Of a stretch of 64,000 bases of DNA, positions 16,720 to 24,878 are shown in pieces. A program made the translations under genes and the position numbers. Under the pieces are notes generated by a model. It was not told the origin of the DNA. It saw only the letters and a program-made list of their open reading frames with translations, and did not search any database. Every line of letters starts with the position of its first letter. Within the stretch, counting starts at the first letter, position 1. The stretch spans positions 62,001-126,000 of the forward strand of contig CABUQV010000003.1 of assembly GCA_902493855.1 (NCBI GenBank). Direction: 5' to 3'. Origin of the DNA: an uncultured Collinsella sp. (lineage in GTDB: Bacteria; Actinomycetota; Coriobacteriia; Coriobacteriales; Coriobacteriaceae).

Positions 16720-17633
16720 TACAGCACACCTCCGATCATCAGCAGCAGCTGCGCGGTAATGCAGCCAAAGATGAGCGAATCGCTGCGGTCGAGCATGCCG
16801 CCGTGGCCGGGGATGAGATTACCGGAATCTTTGACGCCCACACCGCGCTTGATACGCGACTCGATGAGGTCGCCGATAACGCCCAGGATGGAGACGACCA
16901 CGCCGCACAGCAGTGCATAGGGCAGGCTGAGCTTGTAGAAATGCGTCGCCCACAGGATGAGCCAAATCAAAACCGAGCCCAGGATGCCGCCGGCAAACCC
17001 CTCCCAGCTCTTTTTGGGAGAGATCTTAGGAACCATCTTGTGCTTGCCGATACGGCTACCCACGATGTAGGCAAACGAGTCAGAGACCCAAAGTGACGCG
17101 CAAACGCCCACCGAAAGCAGGGCGCCGGCAAAACCGGGCACGGCATCGCGCAGCAGCACGATAGCCGACAGCATAAAGCCAGTGTAGATGGGACCCATGA
17201 GCGTCACGGCCACATCAGAGATGCGGGTACGCGGCGACCAGACATACCAAATGCCCACAGCGAGCATCAGGGCAAAAAGCAGGGCATTCAGCAACATCGA
17301 ATCGCCCAACGCCGACAGCGGAAAGAGTACGGCGGCAGCGATACCCATGCGCTCGTTAGCCATCTTGCCATCGAGCCTCGTCATACGGAAAAACTCATAG
17401 CAGCACAGACCGCTCATGACAGAAACAAAGATGGCCGTGGGCACGATACCCAAAACCAGGCACAGGATAAAGACAACGGCGTAAACGATACCGGCGGCGG
17501 CACGGGTGATAAAGCCCGCAAGCCACGAACCGGTGCCATTCTTCGCTGCGGGCGCTCCCGCAGCGACAGCTTTGCGCGCGGGCGCCGCGGAAACTGGCGT
17601 CTTGGGAGCAGATGCCTTGGGACGATCGGACAC
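16719..17633 (-). CDS. cdsA: Phosphatidate cytidylyltransferase
   Basis: Integral membrane enzyme that makes CDP-diacylglycerol from phosphatidate and CTP, feeding phospholipid synthesis. Several hydrophobic segments span most of the 304 residues. The C-terminal signature VKDSGNLIPGHGGMLDRSDSL is diagnostic. An Ala/Pro/Lys-rich, probably disordered N-terminal tail of about 35 residues precedes the first membrane segment. The GTG at 17633 follows GAGGAGG. The stop codon overlaps the dxr start, so the two are translationally coupled. Confidence 0.95.
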   Translation of the reverse strand: MSDRPKASAPKTPVSAAPARKAVAAGAPAAKNGTGSWLAGFITRAAAGIVYAVVFILCLVLGIVPTAIFVSVMSGLCCYEFFRMTRLDGKMANERMGIAAAVLFPLSALGDSMLLNALLFALMLAVGIWYVWSPRTRISDVAVTLMGPIYTGFMLSAIVLLRDAVPGFAGALLSVGVCASLWVSDSFAYIVGSRIGKHKMVPKISPKKSWEGFAGGILGSVLIWLILWATHFYKLSLPYALLCGVVVSILGVIGDLIESRIKRGVGVKDSGNLIPGHGGMLDRSDSLIFGCITAQLLLMIGGVL

Positions 17634-17635
17634 GA

Positions 17636-18430
17636 TTAAGCCTCCTCGGTCTTGCTCAGTCCACCAAACCTACGGTCACGGCCCTGATAGGCCAAAATGG
17701 CGTCGACAAGGCCCCAACGATCAAAGTCGGGCCAATAGGTATCGGTGACGTAGAACTCGGAATAAGCCACCTGCCACAGCAGATAATTCGAAAGGCGCAG
17801 CTCACCAGAGGTGCGAATCACAAGCTCAGGATCGGGAAGGCCGGCGGTATAAAGGTGGGAAGCCACCATGTCGTCATCAATTGCGGCAGGATCGATCTTA
17901 CCGGCGGCAGCGTCGAGTGCGATCTGACGGACAGCGCGGGTAATCTCGGCACGCGCGCCGTAGTTGACGGCAAGCGCCAGCGTCATGCCGGTGTGATCGG
18001 CGCACTCGGCAAGACCGCGTTCAAAAACGTCGCGGGTCTTCTTGGGCAGCGCGGAAATGTCACCCAAAAAGACAACGCGCACGTTTTCGCGCTTCAGAAG
18101 CGGCAGCTCGTCGATAAACGTCTTGGCAAACAGATGCATCAAGACGTTGACCTCATGCTGCGGTCGGTTCCAGTTTTCGGTAGAAAACGCATAGGCAGAA
18201 AGCACGTCGACGCCCAGACGCACGCAGGCGGTAATAATCTCGCGAAGGGAGACGATACCCGCCTTGTGGCCCTCGGTGCGTGCAAGACCGCGCGATGTGG
18301 CCCAACGACCGTTGCCGTCCATAATGCACGAGATATGGTGCGGAATGTTATTGAGGTCAAGGTCGGAAAAACCGACGCCCGCAGGGGCGTCGGCAAAGTA
18401 CTCGACCAGTTTATGCTCGTCGTATTGCAC
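17636..18430 (-). CDS. uppS: Undecaprenyl diphosphate synthase (cis-prenyltransferase)
   Basis: Builds the C55 lipid carrier for peptidoglycan and other wall polymers. The 264 residues show the cis-prenyltransferase signature HISCIMDGNGRWA with the catalytic Asp. The segments GHKAGIVSLREII, YAFSTENWNRP and, near the end, the PELVIRTSGELRLSNYLLWQ and EFYVTD region are also present. The GTG at 18430 follows GGAGATCTAAG. The gene is tightly packed between frr and cdsA. Confidence 0.96.
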   Translation of the reverse strand: MQYDEHKLVEYFADAPAGVGFSDLDLNNIPHHISCIMDGNGRWATSRGLARTEGHKAGIVSLREIITACVRLGVDVLSAYAFSTENWNRPQHEVNVLMHLFAKTFIDELPLLKRENVRVVFLGDISALPKKTRDVFERGLAECADHTGMTLALAVNYGARAEITRAVRQIALDAAAGKIDPAAIDDDMVASHLYTAGLPDPELVIRTSGELRLSNYLLWQVAYSEFYVTDTYWPDFDRWGLVDAILAYQGRDRRFGGLSKTEEA

Positions 18431-18431
18431 C

Positions 18432-18968
18432 TTAGATCTCCATGACCTCGGCTTCTTTTTCCTTCAGAAGCTCCTCGACCTTGGCGACATACTCATCGGT
18501 GTGCTTCTGGACCTTGGCCTGCTCGCGACGGACATCGTCCTCGGTGAGCTCCTCATCGCGCTCGAGCTTGTTGTTAAAGTCGCGACGGATGTTGCGGATG
18601 GAAACCTTGGCCTGCTCAGCATACTCGCGGCACTCCTTGACGAGCTCGCGACGACGCTCCTCGGTGGGAGCCGGGAACGGCAGGCGCACGACGGTACCGT
18701 CAGAGTTGGGAGTAATGCCCAGATCGGAAGCGCCGATGGCCTTGACGATAGCGTTGATGAGTGCCTTGTCCCACGGCTCGATGAGCAGCATGTGGGCCTC
18801 GGGGGTCTTGACGGCGGCAACCTGCGTGACCGGCGTGGGAACACCGTAATAATCGACGGTGATGTCGGACAGAATGTTGGCATTGGCGCGGCCGGTACGG
18901 ACCTTGGAGAAGTTATGCTTGAGGGACTCGAGCGACTTGTCCATGTGGGCGGTGATGTTCTCTGCCAT
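18432..18968 (-). CDS. frr: Ribosome recycling factor
   Basis: Splits post-termination ribosomes together with EF-G. The 178-residue protein has the family pattern: SLESLKHNFSKVRTGRANA near the start, YYGVPTPVTQVAAV in the middle, and the long charged helices at both ends (ERRRELVKECREYAEQAKV and similar). The ATG at 18968 follows AGGAGG. It directly follows pyrH, the usual order next to rpsB-tsf. Confidence 0.97.
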   Translation of the reverse strand: MAENITAHMDKSLESLKHNFSKVRTGRANANILSDITVDYYGVPTPVTQVAAVKTPEAHMLLIEPWDKALINAIVKAIGASDLGITPNSDGTVVRLPFPAPTEERRRELVKECREYAEQAKVSIRNIRRDFNNKLERDEELTEDDVRREQAKVQKHTDEYVAKVEELLKEKEAEVMEI

Positions 18969-18970
18969 GC

Positions 18971-19693
18971 TTAATCCTCCTGATAGACGAGCGTGCCGAC
19001 GGGCTCACCCGAAAGCGCGCGCTTGACGGTGTCCTCGCCATCGATGTTGAGGACTAAAATCGGCATACGGTTGTCCTGGCACAGTGCCGTAGCCGTGGAA
19101 TCCATAACCTGCAGACCGCGGACGAGAACCTCGTGATAGGTAATCTTGTCAAAACGGACGGCATCGGCGCACTTGACGGGATCCTTGTCGTAGATGCCGT
19201 CGACCTTGGTGGCTTTAATCAGAATCTCGGCGCCGATCTCGCACGCACGAAGAGCCGCGGCGGTGTCGGTCGTAAAGTACGGATTGCCCGAACCGGCGGC
19301 AAAAATAACGACGTTGCCCTTGGAAAGGTGGTTGATGGCGCGACGGCGAATATAGGGCTCGCAGATCTCATTCATCTGAATAGCGCTCATCACGCGGCAA
19401 GGAACATCGTTATGCTCGAAGGCATCCTGCAGGGCGAGCGCGTTCATAACGGTTGCCAGCATGCCCATGTAGTCGGCCTGAGCACGCTCCATGCCACCGG
19501 CAGCGCCGGCCATGCCGCGGAAAATATTGCCGCCGCCGACAACGACGCCGACCTCATGACCAACGGCGAGCAGCTCCTTGACCTGCTTGGCAAGATGGTC
19601 GGTAACCTTGGGGTCGATGCCATATTGGCCGTCGCCCATCAGTGCTTCGCCAGAAAGCTTAAGAAGCACGCGTTTATATCGGATGTCGGACAA
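18971..19693 (-). CDS. pyrH: Uridylate kinase
   Basis: Hexameric UMP kinase of the amino-acid-kinase fold; it supplies UDP. The 240 residues start RVLLKLSGEALMG, and VVVGGGNIFRG and the late GTLVYQED end are typical. The TTG at 19693 lies six bases after AAAGGAGG. It opens the pyrH-frr-uppS-cdsA-dxr-rseP-ispG-proS unit. A terminator (19754-19788) separates it from tsf, so it needs its own promoter or read-through; no convincing -35/-10 pair was found in the short gap. Confidence 0.96.
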   Translation of the reverse strand: MSDIRYKRVLLKLSGEALMGDGQYGIDPKVTDHLAKQVKELLAVGHEVGVVVGGGNIFRGMAGAAGGMERAQADYMGMLATVMNALALQDAFEHNDVPCRVMSAIQMNEICEPYIRRRAINHLSKGNVVIFAAGSGNPYFTTDTAAALRACEIGAEILIKATKVDGIYDKDPVKCADAVRFDKITYHEVLVRGLQVMDSTATALCQDNRMPILVLNIDGEDTVKRALSGEPVGTLVYQED

Positions 19694-19753
19694 AGCGATC
19701 CTCCTTTAGATTGAACTCTCAACATTCTATCAAAGGCTCTAAGAAGAGCCATG

Positions 19754-19788
19754 AAAAAGCAGGCTGTGAGTAAAACCCACAGCCTGCT
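19754..19788 (-). terminator. rpsB-tsf terminator
   Basis: On the minus strand an 11-bp perfect stem (19778-19788 with 19758-19768) is followed by TTTTT (19754-19758). Confidence 0.85.
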
Positions 19789-19811
19789 CATTACCAGCTA
19801 CAAGAGCTTAT

Positions 19812-20681
19812 TTACTCGCCACGGACCAGACGGTCAAAGGCAACGACGGTAATGGTGTCGCCGAGCTCCTTGGAGACCTGCTCAGCGTACTTCTTGATGG
19901 TGAGGGAGCTGTCCTTGATGAACTCCTGCTCGGTGAGCACGGACTGCTTGTAGAACTTCTCCAGACGGCCGACAGCCATCTTCTCCTGAATGGCCTCGGG
20001 CTTGCCGGACTCGGCAGCCTGAGCCATGTAGATCTGCTTCTCGTGCTCGACGGTCTCGGCCGGAACCTGATCGCGGGTAGCGCAGATCGGGGCGACGGCG
20101 GCAACCTGAAGGGCAACGTCGTGAGCGAAGGTCTTGAAGGACTCAGCCTGAGCGGTCTCGGCCTTCTCGAAAGCAAACTCGACGAGGACGCCGATCTTAC
20201 CACCCATGTGGATGTAAGAAGCGAGAGCGCCGTTCTCGGCCTTGCGGGCAGCGAAGCGGGAGATCTTCATGTTCTCGCCCATGATGTGAATCATCTCGGT
20301 GAGCTCGGAGGAAACAGTCTCCTCGCCCATCGGCTTCTCGAGCAGAGCGTCGACGTCAGCAGGCTCGGTGGTAGCGACAACCTCAGCGACCTTGGAAGCA
20401 AAGCCGGTGAACTTGGCGTTGGAGCCAACGAAGTCGGTCTCGCAGGAGAGCTCGAGCAGAGCGCCGGTCTTGCCATCCTCGGAGACGAACGCGGCAACAG
20501 CGCCCTCGTTGGTCTCACGGCCAGCCTTCTTGGCAGCCTTGGCAAGGCCGTTCTTACGCAGAACGTCGACAGCGGCGTCCATGTCGCCGTCAGCCTCGAC
20601 GAGAGCCTTCTTGCACTCCATCATCGGGGAGTCGGTCATCTCGCGGAGCTGCTTGACCATAGCGGCGGTAATCTGGGCCAT
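19812..20681 (-). CDS. tsf: Elongation factor Ts
   Basis: Guanine nucleotide exchange factor for EF-Tu. The 289 residues begin with the UBA-like domain (MVKQLREMTDSPMMECKKAL, then DVLRKNGLAKAAKKAGRETNEG). The core contains ETDFVGSNAKF and the dimerisation segments. The ATG at 20681 follows AAAGGAA; a TTG five codons earlier is less likely. It is co-transcribed with rpsB and ends at a clear terminator. Confidence 0.97.
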   Translation of the reverse strand: MAQITAAMVKQLREMTDSPMMECKKALVEADGDMDAAVDVLRKNGLAKAAKKAGRETNEGAVAAFVSEDGKTGALLELSCETDFVGSNAKFTGFASKVAEVVATTEPADVDALLEKPMGEETVSSELTEMIHIMGENMKISRFAARKAENGALASYIHMGGKIGVLVEFAFEKAETAQAESFKTFAHDVALQVAAVAPICATRDQVPAETVEHEKQIYMAQAAESGKPEAIQEKMAVGRLEKFYKQSVLTEQEFIKDSSLTIKKYAEQVSKELGDTITVVAFDRLVRGE

Positions 20682-20726
20682 TGTGGTTCCTTTCAAAGAG
20701 ATGAAAAAGAATTAACTAAGACTGAT

Positions 20727-21455
20727 TTACTCGGCCTTGGGCTCAGCGGCCATCTCGGCCTCGGAGACCTGCTCCTTGCCGGAGCCAGCGAGGCAGGCGT
20801 CAGCCATGAGCTCGCACATAAGGGTGACAGCGGAGATAGCGTCATCGTTGCAGGGGATGCCGTACTCGACCTCGTCGGGATCGGAGTTGGTGTCGATCAG
20901 AGCGACGACGGGGATGTTCAGGCGCTGAGCCTCCTTGATGGCGTTCTCCTCGCGCTTGGTGTCGATGACGAAGAGAGCCTGGGGCAGACCCTTCATGTCG
21001 CGGGCGCCACCGAGGTTGGTCTGGAGCTTGGTGAGCTCCTTGCCGAGAACAGCCTGCTCCTTCTTGGGCAGAACAGCCATGCGGCCGTCCTCGACCATGG
21101 CCTCGAGCTCCTCCATGCGGTTGATGCGGGAGCGGATGGTGACGAAGTTGGTCAGCATACCGCCGAGCCAACGCTGGTTGATGTAAGGCATGTTGGCGCG
21201 CTCAGCAGCGTTCTTGACAGCCTCCTGAGCCTGCTTCTTGGTGCCGACGAACAGCACGTTGCCGCCCTTGGCGACGTTCTTGACGAAGGTGTAGGCCTGG
21301 TCGGCGTCGAGGATGGTCTGCTTGAGGTCGAGGATGTAGATGCCGTTGCGCTCACCGAAGATGAACGGCTTCATCTTGGGGTTCCAACGACGGGTCTGGT
21401 GACCGAAGTGGCAGCCGGCCTCGAGCAGGGTGCGGATATTAATCTTGGTAGCCAT
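20727..21455 (-). CDS. rpsB: 30S ribosomal protein S2
   Basis: Small-subunit ribosomal protein. The 242 residues start with LLEAGCHFGHQTRRWNPKMKPFIFGERNGIYIIDL-like sequence (seen here as GIYILDLKQT). The family segments VLFVGTKKQAQ, QRWLGGMLTNF and the late PVVALIDTNSDPD are present. The C-terminus is short and acidic. AGGAGG precedes the ATG at 21455. It is the first gene of the rpsB-tsf operon, with a promoter about 140 bases upstream. Confidence 0.97.
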   Translation of the reverse strand: MATKINIRTLLEAGCHFGHQTRRWNPKMKPFIFGERNGIYILDLKQTILDADQAYTFVKNVAKGGNVLFVGTKKQAQEAVKNAAERANMPYINQRWLGGMLTNFVTIRSRINRMEELEAMVEDGRMAVLPKKEQAVLGKELTKLQTNLGGARDMKGLPQALFVIDTKREENAIKEAQRLNIPVVALIDTNSDPDEVEYGIPCNDDAISAVTLMCELMADACLAGSGKEQVSEAEMAAEPKAE

Positions 21456-21595
21456 GTTAAACCTCCTGTGGTTTGCCTCCGCGCGGGGTCATCCTCCAAA
21501 ACCAACCCGGACATGTGCTACCAAAGCCCGGGCACCACGGTATGAAGTAGCCGCGCGTGCGTGATAAAAACATGTTGCCGTGAGCAACCCGATGA

Positions 21596-21624
21596 ATGAT
21601 AGCAGGAATGCTTCCTCCTGCCAA
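21596..21624 (-). promoter_or_regulatory. rpsB promoter
   Basis: TTGGCA (-35, 21619-21624) and TATCAT (-10, 21596-21601) are separated by 17 bases on the minus strand. The leader of about 135 bases before rpsB could hold a ribosomal-protein S2 binding structure; none was identified. Confidence 0.6.
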
Positions 21625-21673
21625 CCCGCAATCAAAACCACACACCTGAGTGAGGCGCGGGACGTCCCAGCCA

Positions 21674-22594
21674 CTATTCGCCGCGGGGATGGGCTTGAGC
21701 CACAGCCCGCTTAAGCCGATCGGGTGTGAGATGCGTGTAGATCTGCGTCGTGGACAGGCTCGCATGACCCAACAGCTCTTGAACCGAGCGCAGGTCCGCA
21801 CCACCCTCGAGCAAGTCGGTCGCAAAGGTATGGCGCATCGCATGCGGGGCGATGTCAGCCGGAATGCCGGCGAGCGTCGCCAGCGTATGGAACCGCCGCC
21901 GGAGCATGGCGGCGCTCATGCGATTGCCGCGCGCCGATACAAGCAGCGGATGCGGCCCGGTAGCGAGGTCGCGGCGCTTTGCCTGAGCGAGCAACTCCGG
22001 CCTCCCCTCCTCAATATAGAGACGCGTCGCCTCGAGCGCACGACGATACAGAGGGACAATACGTTCTTTGCTCCCCTTGCCCCAAAGGCGCAGCGTGCGT
22101 TCGGACCAAGCGATGGACTCCACATTGAGTGCCGCGAGCTCAGAGATACGAGCACCCGAGGCATAGAGTAGCTCGAGCATCGCCGCATCGCGCAGTCCCG
22201 CGGGCGTCGAAGTATCAGGCGTCTTGAGCAGCGCCTCGACCTGCTGGGTCGTAAGGACGCCCGGCAGGTCGCGCGGCAGCTTGGGTGATGCGATCGCCGA
22301 GACCGCATCACCCTCGACAATCCCCTCGGCAGCCATCCACCGATAGAGCGAGCGAATGGCAGACAGATGCGCCGCAAGCGTTCGGGGAGCCACCTGTTCA
22401 CGCGAAAGCTCGGCAAGATAGCGACGAATGGTGCGCACGTCGGCAGCGAAGGCATCGATATCCTCGCGCTCGCACCAGGCAGCAAAGCGCTCCAGCCTCG
22501 AGCCATAGGCCGTCACCGTGTTGGAAGAAAGTCCCTCGACACGTGCGATATAGGCGATAAACGAGTCGACAGTGTCGTACAGGTCAAAGGCTAT
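21674..22594 (-). CDS. xerC: Tyrosine recombinase XerC/XerD-like
   Basis: Site-specific recombinase, probably for chromosome dimer resolution. The C-terminal catalytic domain has Arg in GARISELAALN, the HAMRHTFATDLLEGG box, and LGHASLSTTQIYTH with the Tyr nucleophile. The first ATG/GTG/TTG in the frame is the GTG at 22516, which would cut into the N-terminal SAM-like domain. The open frame continues upstream through a family-like DSFIAYIARVEGLSSNT. The best ribosome site (GGAGG, 22604-22608) points to an ATA at 22594 that overlaps the trmFO stop; a CTG at 22582 is the other option. With the ATA start it has 306 residues, the normal Xer length. Being beside trmFO-dprA is normal housekeeping context, not a prophage sign. 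Confidence 0.85.
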   Translation of the reverse strand: MAFDLYDTVDSFIAYIARVEGLSSNTVTAYGSRLERFAAWCEREDIDAFAADVRTIRRYLAELSREQVAPRTLAAHLSAIRSLYRWMAAEGIVEGDAVSAIASPKLPRDLPGVLTTQQVEALLKTPDTSTPAGLRDAAMLELLYASGARISELAALNVESIAWSERTLRLWGKGSKERIVPLYRRALEATRLYIEEGRPELLAQAKRRDLATGPHPLLVSARGNRMSAAMLRRRFHTLATLAGIPADIAPHAMRHTFATDLLEGGADLRSVQELLGHASLSTTQIYTHLTPDRLKRAVAQAHPRGE

Positions 22595-23928
22595 GACCGG
22601 TCGCCTCCAAACAGATCGGGGCGAGTGGCCAGATAGGCATCCAGGGCCTCGAGGGCGCGGTCCGCGTAGGCCTGGTAGCGGTCGCGCTTGCTGCGGCGCT
22701 TACCATCCTCGAGTGGCGGCACCAGGCCAAAGTTGACATGCATAGGCTGATAGCCCACGGTGGCAGGATCGGTCGCATAGCCCACGAGCGCGCCCAGAGC
22801 GCCCACGCGCGGCAGCTCGACGCCCGCGGCACCGATAGCCTCGGCATAGGTGTTGAGCGCGGCGAGCAGGCCCGTCGCCACGGCCTCCATGTACCCCTCG
22901 GTGCCGGTGATCTGACCGGCCAGGCGCACACCGGTACCGGGCACGGCAAAGGTGCCATCGAGCACGTGCGGGGCGTCGACAAAGGTATTGCGGTGCATGA
23001 CACCGTAGCGGAAGAACTCAGCGTTCTCCAGGCCCGGCACCATATGGAAGACGCGCTTCTGCTCGCCAAAGGTCAGATTGGTCTGGAAGCCCACCAGGTT
23101 ATAGGCGGTCTTCTCCTTGTTCTCGGCACGCAGCTGAATCGCCGCCCAAGGGCGACATCCGGTACGCGGGTCGGTGAGGCCGACGGGCTTCATGGCGCCA
23201 AAGCGAATAGCGTCCTTGCCGGTGCGCGCAACCTCCTCGGCAGGCTGGCAGGCCTGGAACAGATCGCCGCCCTCAAAGTCCTTAAGCACCACGCGGTCGG
23301 CCGTGGTGAGCGCCTCGATAAAGGCCTCGTACTCCTCTTTGTTGAGCGGGGCGTTGAGATAGTCGCCGCTCCCCTGCTCCTCGTAGCGCGACTGCGAGAA
23401 CAGCACGTCCATATCGAGCGTGGAGGCATCGACGATCGGAGCCGCGGCATCGAAGAACGCAAGGGCGTCGCCGCCGACGAGCTTCATGACCTCTTCGCTC
23501 AGCGCCGGCGAGCACAAGGGGCCCGCGGCAATGACCACGTGACCCTCGGGAATCTGCGTGACCTCGCCGTGAATGATCTCGATATTGGGACGGGCGGCAA
23601 CCTCGGCCTCGACAAGCTCGGAAAACTTGACGCGGTCGACCGCCAGGGCGCCACCGGCGGGAACAGCCGCGCGATGGGCGCAATCGAGCAGCACCGAACC
23701 CATACGCTCGAGCTCGGCTTTTAGTAGGCCAGCAGCGGAATCTGGACGGGTCGACTTAAACGAATTGGAGCAGACGAGCTCTGCCAGGTGATCGGTATGG
23801 TGAGCCGGGGAGCTCACCTGGGGGCGCATCTCGCACAGCTTTACGGCAAACCCGCGGTCTGCCAGCTGGATCGCGCATTCCGAACCCGCCAGACCGCCAC
23901 CGATAACCGTCACCTGATCGAACTGCAT
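22591..23928 (-). CDS. trmFO: Methylenetetrahydrofolate--tRNA-(uracil-5-)-methyltransferase
   Basis: Folate/FAD-dependent enzyme that makes ribothymidine-54 in tRNAs. The 445 residues begin with the FAD motif VTVIGGGLAGSECA and continue with the family markers KLCEMRP, LVCSNSFKS and, later, CRPWAAIQLRAEN and GQITGTEGYMEA. The ATG at 23928 fits an AGGTG site better than a TTG two codons upstream. The gene lies between dprA and the recombinase, a typical Gram-positive order. Confidence 0.95.
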   Translation of the reverse strand: MQFDQVTVIGGGLAGSECAIQLADRGFAVKLCEMRPQVSSPAHHTDHLAELVCSNSFKSTRPDSAAGLLKAELERMGSVLLDCAHRAAVPAGGALAVDRVKFSELVEAEVAARPNIEIIHGEVTQIPEGHVVIAAGPLCSPALSEEVMKLVGGDALAFFDAAAPIVDASTLDMDVLFSQSRYEEQGSGDYLNAPLNKEEYEAFIEALTTADRVVLKDFEGGDLFQACQPAEEVARTGKDAIRFGAMKPVGLTDPRTGCRPWAAIQLRAENKEKTAYNLVGFQTNLTFGEQKRVFHMVPGLENAEFFRYGVMHRNTFVDAPHVLDGTFAVPGTGVRLAGQITGTEGYMEAVATGLLAALNTYAEAIGAAGVELPRVGALGALVGYATDPATVGYQPMHVNFGLVPPLEDGKRRSKRDRYQAYADRALEALDAYLATRPDLFGGDRS

Positions 23929-23942
23929 CTGCAAACACCTTT

Positions 23943-24878
23943 CTAATTGACACGTTTTCCATTGTGACCGAAGGGCGTCTGGGCGTGAAGGGCAAACTTG
24001 GAGGGCGCATACCTTCCATCCATCATGCGCTCGATAAGGCCCTCGAGTTCAAGCGAACCCAAGAGTTTGAGTACGCCGACGGCATCGAGCGAGACGAGCG
24101 CCGCGATGTCGTCGACCTTGAGCGGAGAGGCGATGAGCGCATGCATCACGGTCTGCTGTGTTGGATCCAGGTCGGCAATGCCGGGAGCATCAGGGCGCGA
24201 GTAGCGCAGGGTGCCGTAGATACGTGAGATAGCCATCTCGATAGATTCCTCGTCGATGATGCAGCAGGCACCGTTCGCAATGAGGTAATTCGTGCCACGC
24301 GACTCGGGCGATAGGATCGACCCCGGCACGGCAAGAAGTTCGCGCCCCAAATCCATAGCAGCCTCGGCTGTAGAAAACGTCCCGGAAGGCATACCCGCTT
24401 CGGATACAAAGAGGGCTTGCGACAGGGCCGCGATCACGCGATTGCGGCGCGGAAAGGCAAACTTGCGCGGACCTATGCCCCACGGAGAGATCGACACGAC
24501 CGCGCCACCTGTATCGAGCGTGCGTGTAATAAGCCCCGCACTCGAACGCGGGTAGACCACGTCAGCGCCCGTCCCCAGCACCACGACATGTTTGCCGCCG
24601 GCGTTGACCGCAGCCCAACCCGAGGCCTGGTCACAACCGACCGCGCCGCCCGAAACTACCGTCACTCCCGCCTCGACCGCCACCTTTGCCGCAAGCTCTG
24701 CCACGGCAAGACCATACGGCGAGGCCTTGCGCGCGCCGATGATGGAGAGCGCGGGCGTCGAAAGCACCTCGGGGTTGCCGCGCACATAGAGCGTCTGGGG
24801 TACATCAGAAAGCTCCAAAACGGTCTCAGGATACAACGCGTCGCCTGGATGCAGCTCGAAGGTCCCCTCGGCCATCAT
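23943..24878 (-). CDS. dprA: DNA-processing protein DprA (Smf)
   Basis: Loads RecA on incoming single-stranded DNA during transformation. The Rossmann-like core is clear: LYVRGNPEVLSTPALSIIGARKAS, SGGAVGCDQASGWAAV, GTGADVVYPRSS, and the PRRNRVIAALSQALFV and GTNYLIANGA segments. A winged-helix domain closes the protein. At 311 residues it lacks the N-terminal SAM-like domain of longer DprA proteins. The ATG at 24878 overlaps the comM stop as ATGA and follows GGAGGG. Its neighbour comM is also competence-linked in other bacteria. Confidence 0.94.
   Translation of the reverse strand: MMAEGTFELHPGDALYPETVLELSDVPQTLYVRGNPEVLSTPALSIIGARKASPYGLAVAELAAKVAVEAGVTVVSGGAVGCDQASGWAAVNAGGKHVVVLGTGADVVYPRSSAGLITRTLDTGGAVVSISPWGIGPRKFAFPRRNRVIAALSQALFVSEAGMPSGTFSTAEAAMDLGRELLAVPGSILSPESRGTNYLIANGACCIIDEESIEMAISRIYGTLRYSRPDAPGIADLDPTQQTVMHALIASPLKVDDIAALVSLDAVGVLKLLGSLELEGLIERMMDGRYAPSKFALHAQTPFGHNGKRVN

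Noticed and set aside
21674..22594. The tyrosine recombinase as integrase of a prophage or island
   Set aside because: No att repeats, phage genes or composition shift nearby; it is coupled to trmFO and dprA, the usual chromosomal setting of Xer genes.
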